The notes under the pieces: model-generated
What the model was told of the DNA's origin: nothing
The model's database searches: none
Seen by the model: only the letters and a program-made list of their open reading frames with translations
Shown: positions 42,706 to 50,765 of the stretch, piece after piece
Layout of the letters: each line of letters begins with the position of its first letter
How positions within the stretch are numbered: the first letter of the stretch is position 1
Position numbers and translations under genes: made by a program
Source: Cryobacterium sp. Y50
Lineage (GTDB): Bacteria; Actinomycetota; Actinomycetes; Actinomycetales; Microbacteriaceae
Direction: 5' to 3'
Assembly (NCBI RefSeq): GCF_002929805.1
Contig: NZ_PJJM01000079.1
Location: forward strand, 1-53,460
Length of the DNA stretch: 53,460 nt

Positions 42706-43473
42706 TCAGAACAGGGGCCAGGGTACGGCGGGCATGTCGCCGCTCGGGGCGGGGAACTCACCCTCGGACCGCAACCGGCCGCAGCGTTCGGCGAGCGCCG
42801 CGACTTCTTCGGGGCGGAGCAGGCCGGCGAGGGTGTTGCCGAGCTCAGCAGACAGGCCAGCGGTGACGCGGTCGATGCCCTCAAGCTCGTCGGCCGTGAG
42901 CGCATCACCGAGCCAACCCCACAGCACGGTGCGCAGCTTGTGTTCGACATGGAACGTGAGCCCGTGGTCAACGCCGTGCCGGTGACCGTCGGGCATCGCG
43001 AGAATATGGTCGCCCTTGCGATCGGCATTGTTCACGACGATGTCGAACACAGCCATGCGGCGAAGCGCCGCGCTGTCTTCATGAATGAGGGTGACCATGC
43101 GTTCGCGCTCGTCTCTCCCATCGAGTACGTGTCGCCACCCGGCATCCGGAACGGCATCAGCCGCGACGACGTCGACAGCGGCCTGCGCGGCGTCAGACTC
43201 TTGCCACAGTTGCACCATGCCTTCGCCCATCGGGCCGTCGCGCAGCCAGGTACGCGGCACGACGTTCCAGCCGAAGACCTGTGAGACCAGGTAGGCGGCT
43301 ACCTCGCGACTGGCGAGGTTTCCGTCGGGAAAATCCCACAGCGAATGCTCCCCCGCTACCGGTTTGTAGACGACCACCGTGCCGTCGATGCTCCCCAGGA
43401 ACGTTGCATTCGAGGCCGTCGTGATGCGGCCGGTGAGCTTCAACTCACCATTGACCAGGTCGGGAATCGGCAT
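42706..43473 (-). CDS. SCO1664 family protein (PI3/4-kinase-like fold)
   Basis: A 255-residue protein with kinase-like segments: SIDGTVVVYKPVAGEHSLWD, LASREVAAYLVSQVFGWNVV, FDIVVNNADRKGDHILAM and HGVDHGLTFHVEHKLRTVLW, where N, D and the VDHG loop are the likely catalytic and metal-binding residues. Start ATG 43473 shares a base with the DUF3090 stop. In actinobacteria this gene follows DUF3090 and MSMEG_4193 and is often next to mshC of mycothiol synthesis; mshC is not found here. Activity not established. Confidence 0.9.
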   Translation of the reverse strand: MPIPDLVNGELKLTGRITTASNATFLGSIDGTVVVYKPVAGEHSLWDFPDGNLASREVAAYLVSQVFGWNVVPRTWLRDGPMGEGMVQLWQESDAAQAAVDVVAADAVPDAGWRHVLDGRDERERMVTLIHEDSAALRRMAVFDIVVNNADRKGDHILAMPDGHRHGVDHGLTFHVEHKLRTVLWGWLGDALTADELEGIDRVTAGLSAELGNTLAGLLRPEEVAALAERCGRLRSEGEFPAPSGDMPAVPWPLF

Positions 43474-44012
43474 CAGGCTTCGGGCAGGGTGCAGGTGTGC
43501 CCGTCGGCGTCGACGGGGTAACCGCAGAGGGAGCACATCGGTCGCCCGGCGCCGACGACCTCACGCGTGCGTTTCGCGAATGCCCGCGCCGTGCCGACGG
43601 GGATGCGCACCAGCAGCATTTCAGCCACGTCTGCCGGATCGAGCAATTCCTCGTCATCGTCGGTGATCGGGTAGGCCTCGATCACGACCTGCACCGTTGA
43701 GGGGTCCCAGCCCAGGCTCATCGCCCCGATGCGAAATTCCTCGGCAACGGGTTGCTCAAGCGGGTCGTTGTCGACGAGCTCAATGGGGGTCGTCGTCGGA
43801 ATACTGAAGGGGTTGCCCTCGAAGGTGATCAACTGGTCGAGGATCTCATCGATCTTCTCGCCGAGCAGCGCCGACTGCTGTTTCTCCAGCGCGATACTCA
43901 CGATACGGGTGCCACTGCGCACCTGCAGGTAAAACGTGCGCGACCCGGGCAGGCCGACGGTGCCGACGACGACCCGGTCGGGCCAGTCAAACTCATGGAC
44001 GATTGTAGGCAT
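43473..44012 (-). CDS. DUF3090 family protein
   Basis: A 179-residue actinobacterial protein: VVVGTVGLPGSRTFYLQVRS, IVSIALEKQQSALLGEKIDE, EFRIGAMSLGWD, LLVRIPVGTARAFAKRTREV and a C-terminal CSLCGYPVDADGHTC that looks like a zinc site. Always found between MSMEG_4193-like phosphatases and SCO1664-like proteins, as here. Function unknown. Confidence 0.92.
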   Translation of the reverse strand: MPTIVHEFDWPDRVVVGTVGLPGSRTFYLQVRSGTRIVSIALEKQQSALLGEKIDEILDQLITFEGNPFSIPTTTPIELVDNDPLEQPVAEEFRIGAMSLGWDPSTVQVVIEAYPITDDDEELLDPADVAEMLLVRIPVGTARAFAKRTREVVGAGRPMCSLCGYPVDADGHTCTLPEA

Positions 44013-44021
44013 GTGAATATT

Positions 44022-44729
44022 TTACGCGTTCGAGGTGCGCGGCGGCTGATGACCGGCTCCACCGCCGACAGCAGCATCCGGTGAGTGGATGCTGTTGGCC
44101 AGCCACGATAGATCGCCGCCGTCGGTGTTGGTGGCGTAGACGCTCGGCCGGCCGGAGCCGTAGCGCACGATCGACACCGACCCGGGGCCGACGTTAATGC
44201 GTTGGAACAGGTCGAGGTGCATGCCGAGCGCGTCAGCCAAAATGGACTTGATGACGTCGCCGTGGCTGACCGCCACCCACACGGCACCGGGCCCGTGCTG
44301 AGCCTCGAAGGCGGCGTCGTGGCGTCGAATCGCGGCCACCGACCGCGCCTGCATCGCCGCCATCGATTCGCCGCCGGGAAAGATCACGGCCGAGGGTTGC
44401 GTCTGCACCACCGACCAGAGGTCTTCTTTGGCCAGATCGCTGATGGTCCGGCCCTGCCAGCGGCCGTAATCACACTCGGTGAGATCGTCGTCAATCGGCG
44501 TGATCGGGGAACCGCTCTGCTGGTCGAGGATGAGCTGCGCAGTCTGCTGGCAGCGTTCCAAGGGGCTTGAGACCACGCCGACCAGGGGCACCACCGCGAG
44601 GCGTTTTCCCGTCAGAGCTGCCTGGTCCTGCCCGATCTTGTCGAGCCGCACTCCGGCTGCCCGCCCGGCGAGTATCCCGGCGGTGTTTGCGGTGGTGCGG
44701 CCGTGCCGCACGAGAATGACTGTGGCCAT
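44022..44729 (-). CDS. MSMEG_4193 family histidine phosphatase
   Basis: A 235-residue phosphatase of the phosphoglycerate mutase superfamily: VILVRHGRTTANTAGILAGR (phospho-His), SSPLERCQQTAQLILD, DLTECDYGRWQGRTISDLAK, VWVAVSHGDVIKSILADALG (second His). First gene of the MSMEG_4193-DUF3090-SCO1664 unit. The natural substrate is unknown. Confidence 0.92.
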   Translation of the reverse strand: MATVILVRHGRTTANTAGILAGRAAGVRLDKIGQDQAALTGKRLAVVPLVGVVSSPLERCQQTAQLILDQQSGSPITPIDDDLTECDYGRWQGRTISDLAKEDLWSVVQTQPSAVIFPGGESMAAMQARSVAAIRRHDAAFEAQHGPGAVWVAVSHGDVIKSILADALGMHLDLFQRINVGPGSVSIVRYGSGRPSVYATNTDGGDLSWLANSIHSPDAAVGGGAGHQPPRTSNA

Positions 44730-44877
44730 AGGTCTAGCCTAGGCATTCGTTTGACGAGCACTGGACGCGCACTGTCGATCCCCAGGGCTCGCGGTACATG
44801 TTTGAGAAGTTCGCCCGGGTTTGAACACGTGCCAGCTTCAGAACCGCCTGCTGCAACACGGCGGCAGAACTCCGTGC

Positions 44878-45432
44878 TCAGCTGACCGCGCTGCGCAACG
44901 GAGGCGTGCGCACGCTGGCAAACTGCCGCAGGCGACCGTCGATCGGGTCGGTGAAGCGCACCTCGTTCGCCAGCAGTTGCAGGGGCCGGGTGAAATCGTC
45001 GCTCGCGATCTCCTGCACGATCGGGTAGATCGGGTCGTCACTGATCGGAATCCGCAGGCGCACCACCACGCTCTGCACGACGTGGCGCCCGCGGGGAATG
45101 GTCGAGAGAAAGGCAGGTTTGTCGATCACGACGATGCGATCGTCGCGATAAATCAAGTGAATTGGCCTTAGAACGAACGTCTCCCCTGCCAGATCGCGGT
45201 GGAACCAGACGAAGGTGTACGGCCGGTAGGGGTCACGACCGGCGACCGCGGTGCCGGTCTCGTAGACAAAGCGCCCCTGAGCCAGAAAACCCGCCACGTC
45301 CACGAACTCCGACAAGCGTTCGTCCAGCCAGGCACCCATCGTCTCCCAAAGCGGATACTGCGCCCGTTCCGGCGTGCAGACCCACGCGGCCTCGAGGCCG
45401 TGACGTTGCGGGAGTGGAGAGCGCGGCGGCAT
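44878..45432 (-). pseudogene. RluA-family pseudouridine synthase lacking its catalytic core
   Basis: An open frame of 184 codons (ATG 45432; open to 45495). The N-terminal part is a normal RluA-like start (MPPRSPLPQRHGLEAAWVCT, YTFVWFHRDLAGE, IYRDDRIVVIDKPAFLSTIP, GRHVVQSVVVRLR), and the C-terminal part is a normal end (IPISDDPIYPIVQEIASDDF, RPLQLLANEVRFTDP). Between VVVRLR and IPISDDP about 115 residues are missing, including the HRLDR-type motif with the catalytic aspartate and the GKTHQLRVH motif. Because the deletion is in frame the gene looks intact to a gene finder, but the enzyme cannot be active. Confidence 0.8.
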
Positions 45433-45754
45433 CCATTGATCGTACGTCGCGCCGCCCTTCGTGATTCTTTCGTTGACATCATCGGGAGAATCCAATAGCG
45501 TTCTGCGTGAATCCTGCGAAATTCCCCGTAGCGGATATATCGGAAGGGCGTCAGGCTCACTGCCTCGTCCTACTCTCGATCAGCTTCTTTGTCGGCACAC
45601 TCTACGCGCAGGACGGACTGATCGATTCTCTCGCCTCCGCCGCACTCACAGCCGCGGCTCTGCACCAGGACTTGCACAAATGCCGACATCAGCTAGCATT
45701 CAGGCAACATGCACAAAGGAGAAAAACCTCCTAAAAACTTCTAAAGGAAGTGCG
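45433..45754. other. 322-nt leader region of the ATPase gene
   Basis: No recognisable gene. Close to the ATPase, AGGAG-N6-CTCCT (about 45717-45732) forms a small hairpin that hides one ribosome-binding-site-like sequence, about 10 nt before the real AAAGGAAG at 45742-45749. Possible translational control; no promoter is obvious. Confidence 0.35.
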
Positions 45755-46843
45755 ATGCGTAACCCGTTCAAACCCACTGCGGGCGCCCGACCGCCCCTCC
45801 TCGTTGGACGCACCGACGCTCTGGAGGGTTTCCGCGAGGGCCTGGAAGACGGCTCCGGTTCACCTGGCCTGCTCACCATCTTCACCGGCCCCCGGGGTAT
45901 AGGCAAGACCGTCATGCTGTCCGCAGCCGAGGATCTGGCCAGGGAGCACGGTTGGATCGTCATTTCCGAAACCGCCACTCGTGGACTCATGGTGCGACTT
46001 GCTGAAGCAATGATCGCTCACCGTGACGAGCTCGGCGACGGCCCCCCAAACAGACGCATCACCGCGTTTATCGCCGCAGGGTTCGGCCTCACAACCGAGC
46101 TGCCCCCGGAGCATCAGGTGGCGTGGCGTGAACTGGCCACCGACCTCCTTCGTGTTCTCGACACTCACGCCACCGGCCTTCTCATCACCATCGATGAGAT
46201 CCACGCTGTCGATCGTGGCGATCTGCTCGAACTCGCAGCGGTCATCCAACATCTGATCCGGGAAGATCTGCCGATCAGCTTGCTGATGGCGGGAATCCCC
46301 AAGGCCGTCAGCGATCTGTTGAACGAGGACGTATCCACGTTCCTGCGTCGAGCGGACCGCATTGACCTGGGTGACGTCCTGCTTTCGGACGTGCGCGCGG
46401 CACTGGCTCGCACCTTCATCGACACGGGAATTTCGCTCACCGACACACAGCTCACGCGGGCGGCGGCAGCGACCGAAGGCTACCCGTTTTTGATTCAGCT
46501 GGTCGGCCACCAAGTGTGGCGGCGCGCAGTCGACGGCGCTCTGACCGACGAAGCGGTTGACGCTGGCATCGTCGCAGCACGCAATCGACTCGGAACGACC
46601 GTCCTCCAAGCATCACTGGCCGATCTATCCGACGTCGACCGAGCGTTTCTTGCGAAAATGGCCGGAAACGATGGACCGGTCGCGCTTGCCCTCATCGCCG
46701 ACCAACTCGGGCGAACCAAGAAATATGCCGGTGTATACCGCCGCCGGCTCATCGACGCGGGAGTCATCGTTGACGCGGGCTGGGGGCTGATCGATTTTGC
46801 GGTACCTCATCTCCGTGCTTACCTTCGCGCCAAGAACGAATAA
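45755..46843 (+). CDS. AAA+ ATPase of the Orc1/Cdc6-like (archaeal-type) family
   Basis: A 362-residue P-loop ATPase: PLLVGRTDALEGFREGLEDG, Walker A FTGPRGIGKTVML near residue 47, Walker B LLITIDEIHAVDRGDLLELA near 145, sensor-like SLLMAGIPKAVSDLL, arginine-rich FLRRADRIDLGDVL, YPFLIQLVGHQVWRRAVDG, and a C-terminal winged-helix part (KYAGVYRRRLIDAGVIVDAG). This layout matches actinobacterial ATP-binding proteins often found in accessory islands, sometimes with a DUF234 domain. Start ATG 45755 follows AAAGGAAG. No operon partner; role unknown. Confidence 0.8.
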   Translation: MRNPFKPTAGARPPLLVGRTDALEGFREGLEDGSGSPGLLTIFTGPRGIGKTVMLSAAEDLAREHGWIVISETATRGLMVRLAEAMIAHRDELGDGPPNRRITAFIAAGFGLTTELPPEHQVAWRELATDLLRVLDTHATGLLITIDEIHAVDRGDLLELAAVIQHLIREDLPISLLMAGIPKAVSDLLNEDVSTFLRRADRIDLGDVLLSDVRAALARTFIDTGISLTDTQLTRAAAATEGYPFLIQLVGHQVWRRAVDGALTDEAVDAGIVAARNRLGTTVLQASLADLSDVDRAFLAKMAGNDGPVALALIADQLGRTKKYAGVYRRRLIDAGVIVDAGWGLIDFAVPHLRAYLRAKNE

Positions 46844-46989
46844 CGGTTGAGGGCTTCCCGTCGCAAACGGCGCACACAGCGAGTCGTGCTTCGGGTGCAG
46901 TTCTGCAGGAAGTTCGCGGATGCCCGCTTTGTCCAGCTCTTATGACGACGAAGAGGCTGGGAAATCGGCGTGTGCGGGGCATCCTCGTC

Positions 46990-47420
46990 ATCGGTGAAAG
47001 CAGGCCGGTTCCACTCTGGCGGCCGCAGCAAGGTTGACTCGGGTCAGGCCGCGAATATGGCGTGCATCACGGACCCGCTGGGCAAGGTCGACTCGGGTAT
47101 TGCAAAGCTGCTGACGCTTGGCGGCCTGGGAATCTGGTGGTTCGTCGACCTGAACATCGTTCTCGCCCAGGGCCGACACCGTGCAATCCGGGGCAGACGA
47201 TACCTTCGGCACGTTCGCGGTCGTATCGCCGGCCGGGGCCGGCGATAACCTCGTCATCGTGCCCACCGGAGCCACCGCCGGGATCGTCACCGCCACCCAC
47301 GACGGCTCGAGTAACTTTTCGATCATCGAAGAGACCGCCGAGCTCTTTAGCATGGGGATGCTCGTGAACGAGATCGGGGGCGTACTCGGGCACAGTGCTG
47401 CTCAGCTTCGTCGAGCGGAG
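46990..47420 (+). pseudogene. TM2-domain surface protein, decayed
   Basis: Plus strand frame at 47079-47170 encodes KVDSGIAKLLTLGGLGIWWF-VDLNIVLAQ, the second half of a TM2 domain (GTG..KLLTLGGLGIWWL.DLI.VL). After a frame change, 47175-47415 encodes ADTVQSGADDTFGTFAVVSP, GDNLVIVPTGATAGIVTATH, DGSSNFSIIEETAELF and MLVNEIGGVLGHSAAQL, like the C-terminal beta domain found behind TM2 in actinobacterial membrane proteins (SGIVTATHDGSSNF, LLVN.IG.Y.GT). The start and the true C-terminus are lost. The rest of 46844-47433 shows no gene. Confidence 0.6.
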
Positions 47421-47433
47421 CGGGCGGTCGGTT

Positions 47434-47817
47434 TTAGAAGGAGACCCCGCAGACCAGCGCCGCATTGGCGAACGGCGTTGCCTCCCCCGTGCGAATGAAC
47501 AGCTTCGCCGACGCGGAGAATGCTTTCAACTCTGCGTGGCTGATGTATTCGATTTCGTTGAAACGCTCGGCCAGCCAAGCTCCAGCGGGGGCGGTCTTTG
47601 CTTCCTCCGCCGCGACGCAACCCTGAAACAGCATCTCATCGAGCAGTGCGTCCAGAACCTGTTCGAACCGCGGGATACCGTGCACCACAGCAAGGTCGAT
47701 CACGGGAACCCCCTGCGGGATCGGCATGCCACAGTCCGCGAGCAGAACGATATCTGTATGACCGAGCCGGGCCAGTGCACCCGACAGCTCGGCGTTCAGG
47801 ATGCCTCTCCTTTTCAT
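47434..47817 (-). CDS. rbsD: D-ribose pyranase
   Basis: A 127-residue RbsD, interconverting pyranose and furanose forms of ribose so that ribokinase can act. MKRRGILNAELSGALARLGH (catalytic His), VLLADCGMPIPQGVPVIDLA, and a C-terminal region with IRTGEATPFANAALVCGV where substrate-binding Tyr/Asn residues sit. Its ATG overlaps the rbsK stop (ATGA). Last gene of the ribose operon. Confidence 0.95.
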   Translation of the reverse strand: MKRRGILNAELSGALARLGHTDIVLLADCGMPIPQGVPVIDLAVVHGIPRFEQVLDALLDEMLFQGCVAAEEAKTAPAGAWLAERFNEIEYISHAELKAFSASAKLFIRTGEATPFANAALVCGVSF

Positions 47818-48782
47818 GCGTTCACCGTCGGCAGTACGTCGGCCAGTGTGGGATATGAGGTCTGGGTTCCACGGCTCTGCACCGCAAACGCCCCGACTCG
47901 TACGGCCAGGCGAACGGCCTGAGGCAGGCTCACCCCGGCAGCCAGCTGGGCGCTGAGCGCTCCCACGAATGCATCGCCGGCCCCCGCACTGTCGACGGCG
48001 ACGACCGTCGGCGATGCCACAATGTTGGTACCATCCCGATCAGCACAGATGGCTCCCTTGGCGCCGCGCGTCAGCACAACGGATGCGACGCCCGACCCCA
48101 GCAGTCGGCTCACCAGCTTGGCATCCTCGGTGGGGACAGCGCGATGCGGTTCTAATTGTGCGAGCACGAGGGCAGCCTCGTGCTCGTTGACGACCAGCGG
48201 GTCGGCGCGCCGGATCGTCGCAGCATCCAATTCGATCACGGGAGCCAGATTCAGCACCCCCCGTCCCGTTGCCAACCGCGCCGCCTGCGCGATTCCCTCG
48301 GCGGGAATCTCACCTTGGAGCACCACTACAGAAGCAGCAGCGATGATGCCCGCGTTGGACTGAACAGCCTGTGCACCCATCAGAGCGTTGGCGCCAGGAA
48401 TGACCACAATCGTGTTTTCGCCGTCATCATCCACGCTGACCAGGGCCAGCCCAGTGGGTTCACCGACCGTTCGCACGGCCGACTGGTCGACACCCACATC
48501 GGTCAGGATCGCGGTCGCGACGTCGGCCTGCAAATCCCGACCGACTGCTCCAACCATGCGCACACTGGCTCCGAGCCGGGCCGCGGCCACGGCTTGGTTG
48601 GCCCCCTTACCGCCGGGTAAGTATTCCATCGACGTTCCGATGAGCGTCTCTCCCGGCTTCGGGTGGCGCTGCACGCGGATCAGCTGATCGACGTTGATGG
48701 ATCCAACGACGACGACCGAACCGTGCGCGCTGGTGCTAGTGCTGGCGGGTGAGATGAGGGCACTCCTGGCGAGGTGACTCAC
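47814..48782 (-). CDS. rbsK: ribokinase
   Basis: A 322-residue PfkB-family sugar kinase: VVVVGSINVDQLIRVQRHPK, YLPGGKGANQAVAAARLG, SAGAGDAFVGALSAQLAAG with the catalytic Asp. Start GTG 48782 overlaps the rbsB stop (GTGA). About 20 extra residues (SALISPASTSTSAHGS) precede the core. Phosphorylates ribose to ribose 5-phosphate. Confidence 0.95.
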   Translation of the reverse strand: MSHLARSALISPASTSTSAHGSVVVVGSINVDQLIRVQRHPKPGETLIGTSMEYLPGGKGANQAVAAARLGASVRMVGAVGRDLQADVATAILTDVGVDQSAVRTVGEPTGLALVSVDDDGENTIVVIPGANALMGAQAVQSNAGIIAAASVVVLQGEIPAEGIAQAARLATGRGVLNLAPVIELDAATIRRADPLVVNEHEAALVLAQLEPHRAVPTEDAKLVSRLLGSGVASVVLTRGAKGAICADRDGTNIVASPTVVAVDSAGAGDAFVGALSAQLAAGVSLPQAVRLAVRVGAFAVQSRGTQTSYPTLADVLPTVNA

Positions 48783-49723
48783 TTGGCGAAGTCGCCGACA
48801 TTCGTCTTGGTGACGGAGACGACCTCGACCGGAACGGTCTTCGCGATCGTCTCGCCCTTGATGGCCTTGATGGCGAATTCAATGGCGAGCTTGCCGAGTT
48901 CGGCCGGCTGCTGGGCGATGGTGGCGACGAGGGTACCGGCCTCGACGGCGTCGAGTCCGTCGGTGGTGCCGTCGAAGCCGACGACAAAGACCTCAGAGCC
49001 GGCCCGTGCGCCCAACGCCTGGATGGCGCCGAGGGCCATCTCATCGTTCTCCGCGAAGAGACCGGTGACACCCGGGTTGGCCTGCAGCAGGTTGGTCGTG
49101 ACATCGAGCGCGGCGGCGCGGTCGAAGTTGGCCGTCTGCGTGGCGACCACGGTGATGTCGGGGTATGCCTGCATGCCCTCGTCGAAGCCGGCGCCGCGCT
49201 CCCGACTGGCTGACGTTCCGGCTACCCCCTGCAGGTGGATGACCGTGCCCGTTTCGCCCATGGCTTTGGCGAGTTCATCGGCCGCCTGACGGCCGCCGGC
49301 CACGTTGTCGCTGGCGACGAGTGATGCCAGGTCGACGTCGGTGACGGTGCGGTCAACTCCGATGACGGGAATTCCGGCACCAATCAAGGCCTCCACTGCC
49401 GAGGCGGCGGCATCCGAGTCCACCGGATTTACGATGACGGCCTTGGCACCGCTGGAGGCGGCCGTAGCGAGCTGGTTGGCCTGCGTGGCAGAGTCGTTCT
49501 GCGCGTCAACGATGCTCAGCTCCACTCCGGCTTCCTTGGCTGCCGCCTCTGCACCGTCGCGCAGTTCCACGAAGAACGGGTTGTTCAGGGTGGAAATGGC
49601 CATCACGATTTTGTCGCCGGAGGCCTCTGCGCCGCCGCCGCGGCCACAGGCAGTGGTTCCGACCAGGATCAAGGCGGCCGTAGCGGTCAATGCCGCGATT
49701 TTGAGGAACGGGGATGACTTCAT
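48779..49723 (-). CDS. rbsB: ribose ABC transporter substrate-binding lipoprotein
   Basis: A 314-residue periplasmic-binding-type lipoprotein: signal segment with lipobox GTTAC-G (Cys26), then KIVMAISTLNNPFFVELRDG, VDAQNDSATQANQLATAASS, GIPVIGVDRTV, LQGVAGTSASRERGAGFDEG, ENDEMALGAIQALGARAG and VVGFDGTTDGLDAVEAG, all typical of RbsB. Captures ribose and delivers it to RbsC. Confidence 0.95.
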   Translation of the reverse strand: MKSSPFLKIAALTATAALILVGTTACGRGGGAEASGDKIVMAISTLNNPFFVELRDGAEAAAKEAGVELSIVDAQNDSATQANQLATAASSGAKAVIVNPVDSDAAASAVEALIGAGIPVIGVDRTVTDVDLASLVASDNVAGGRQAADELAKAMGETGTVIHLQGVAGTSASRERGAGFDEGMQAYPDITVVATQTANFDRAAALDVTTNLLQANPGVTGLFAENDEMALGAIQALGARAGSEVFVVGFDGTTDGLDAVEAGTLVATIAQQPAELGKLAIEFAIKAIKGETIAKTVPVEVVSVTKTNVGDFAK

Positions 49724-49782
49724 TGTGTTTCCTTTGAGTGAGATGGAGTGGAAATGATGAAAAGTTGCCAGCAGCCGACGAG

Positions 49783-50754
49783 TCAGCTATTGCGGGTCTT
49801 GCGACGAAGCACGTCGATGCCCACTGCGAGGGCGATCACGAGGCCGATGACGACCTGTTGCCAGAATGAAGTGACATTGAGCAGGTTCAGGCCATTGCGG
49901 ATAACGACCAGGACCAGAGCCCCCACGAGGGTGCCCGAGATTCGGCCGAGACCACCGGAGAGCGAGGCGCCACCGATTACGACGGCCGCAATGGCGTCGA
50001 GTTCATAACCGGCCGCCGCCTGGGGCTGCGCGGAATCGAGGCGCCCGGCGAGCAGCAGTCCGGCGAGGGCAGCGAAGAGTCCGGCCAGGGCAAAGACGGT
50101 GACAAGGATGCGCTTGACCGGCAGACCCGATAGCCGTGCGGCTTCTGCGTTTCCGCCGACGGCGTACATCGAACGACCGATCACGGTGCGGTTGAGCAGG
50201 AACGACGCGGCCAGGGCAGCGATCACGAGAATGACGATCGGCATCGGCACCGGTCCCAGGTTGCCGCCGAGAAAGGAAACCTCGGGCGCGGTCTTGATCG
50301 GCCGGCCATCGGAGATGACCAGGGTCAGTCCGCGGGCAACGCTGAGCATTGCGAGGGTGGCGATGAAGGACGGCAGCTTTCCATAGGCGTTCGCCAAACC
50401 GTTGATTGCTCCGGCCAGCGCTCCGACTACCAGACCGCCTACGAGAGCGAGCCAGCCGGGGAGGCCAGCACTGGCGAACATCCAACCGGAGGACATAGCC
50501 GACAGAGCCGCCACACTTCCGACGGACAGGTCGATGCCGCCAGCCACGATGACGAAGGTCATCCCGAAGGCCAGCACGGCAACAGTGGATACTTGGATAC
50601 CGATGTTGAGCAGGTTCGGCCCCGTCAGAAAGTCTGGGGTTGCGATGAACAGGGCGAGGCAGAGAACAACAAGGCCGACCAGGGCGCCGTTGTTGGCGAG
50701 GAACTTCTTGTAGTCGACGCCGCGTCGCCGCGTCGGCAGGGTGGTGGTGGACAT
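49783..50754 (-). CDS. rbsC: ribose ABC transporter permease
   Basis: A 323-residue BPD_transp_2-type permease with about ten TM segments: PDFLTGPNLLNIGIQVSTVA, FVIVAGGIDLSVGSVAALSA, ANAYGKLPSFIATLAMLSVA, VGGNAEAARLSGLPVKRILV (the cytoplasmic coupling loop), AVVIGGASLSGGLGRISGTL. A 59-nt gap separates it from rbsB and 11 nt from rbsA. Confidence 0.95.
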   Translation of the reverse strand: MSTTTLPTRRRGVDYKKFLANNGALVGLVVLCLALFIATPDFLTGPNLLNIGIQVSTVAVLAFGMTFVIVAGGIDLSVGSVAALSAMSSGWMFASAGLPGWLALVGGLVVGALAGAINGLANAYGKLPSFIATLAMLSVARGLTLVISDGRPIKTAPEVSFLGGNLGPVPMPIVILVIAALAASFLLNRTVIGRSMYAVGGNAEAARLSGLPVKRILVTVFALAGLFAALAGLLLAGRLDSAQPQAAAGYELDAIAAVVIGGASLSGGLGRISGTLVGALVLVVIRNGLNLLNVTSFWQQVVIGLVIALAVGIDVLRRKTRNS

Positions 50755-50765
50755 GAGGTGCTTCC

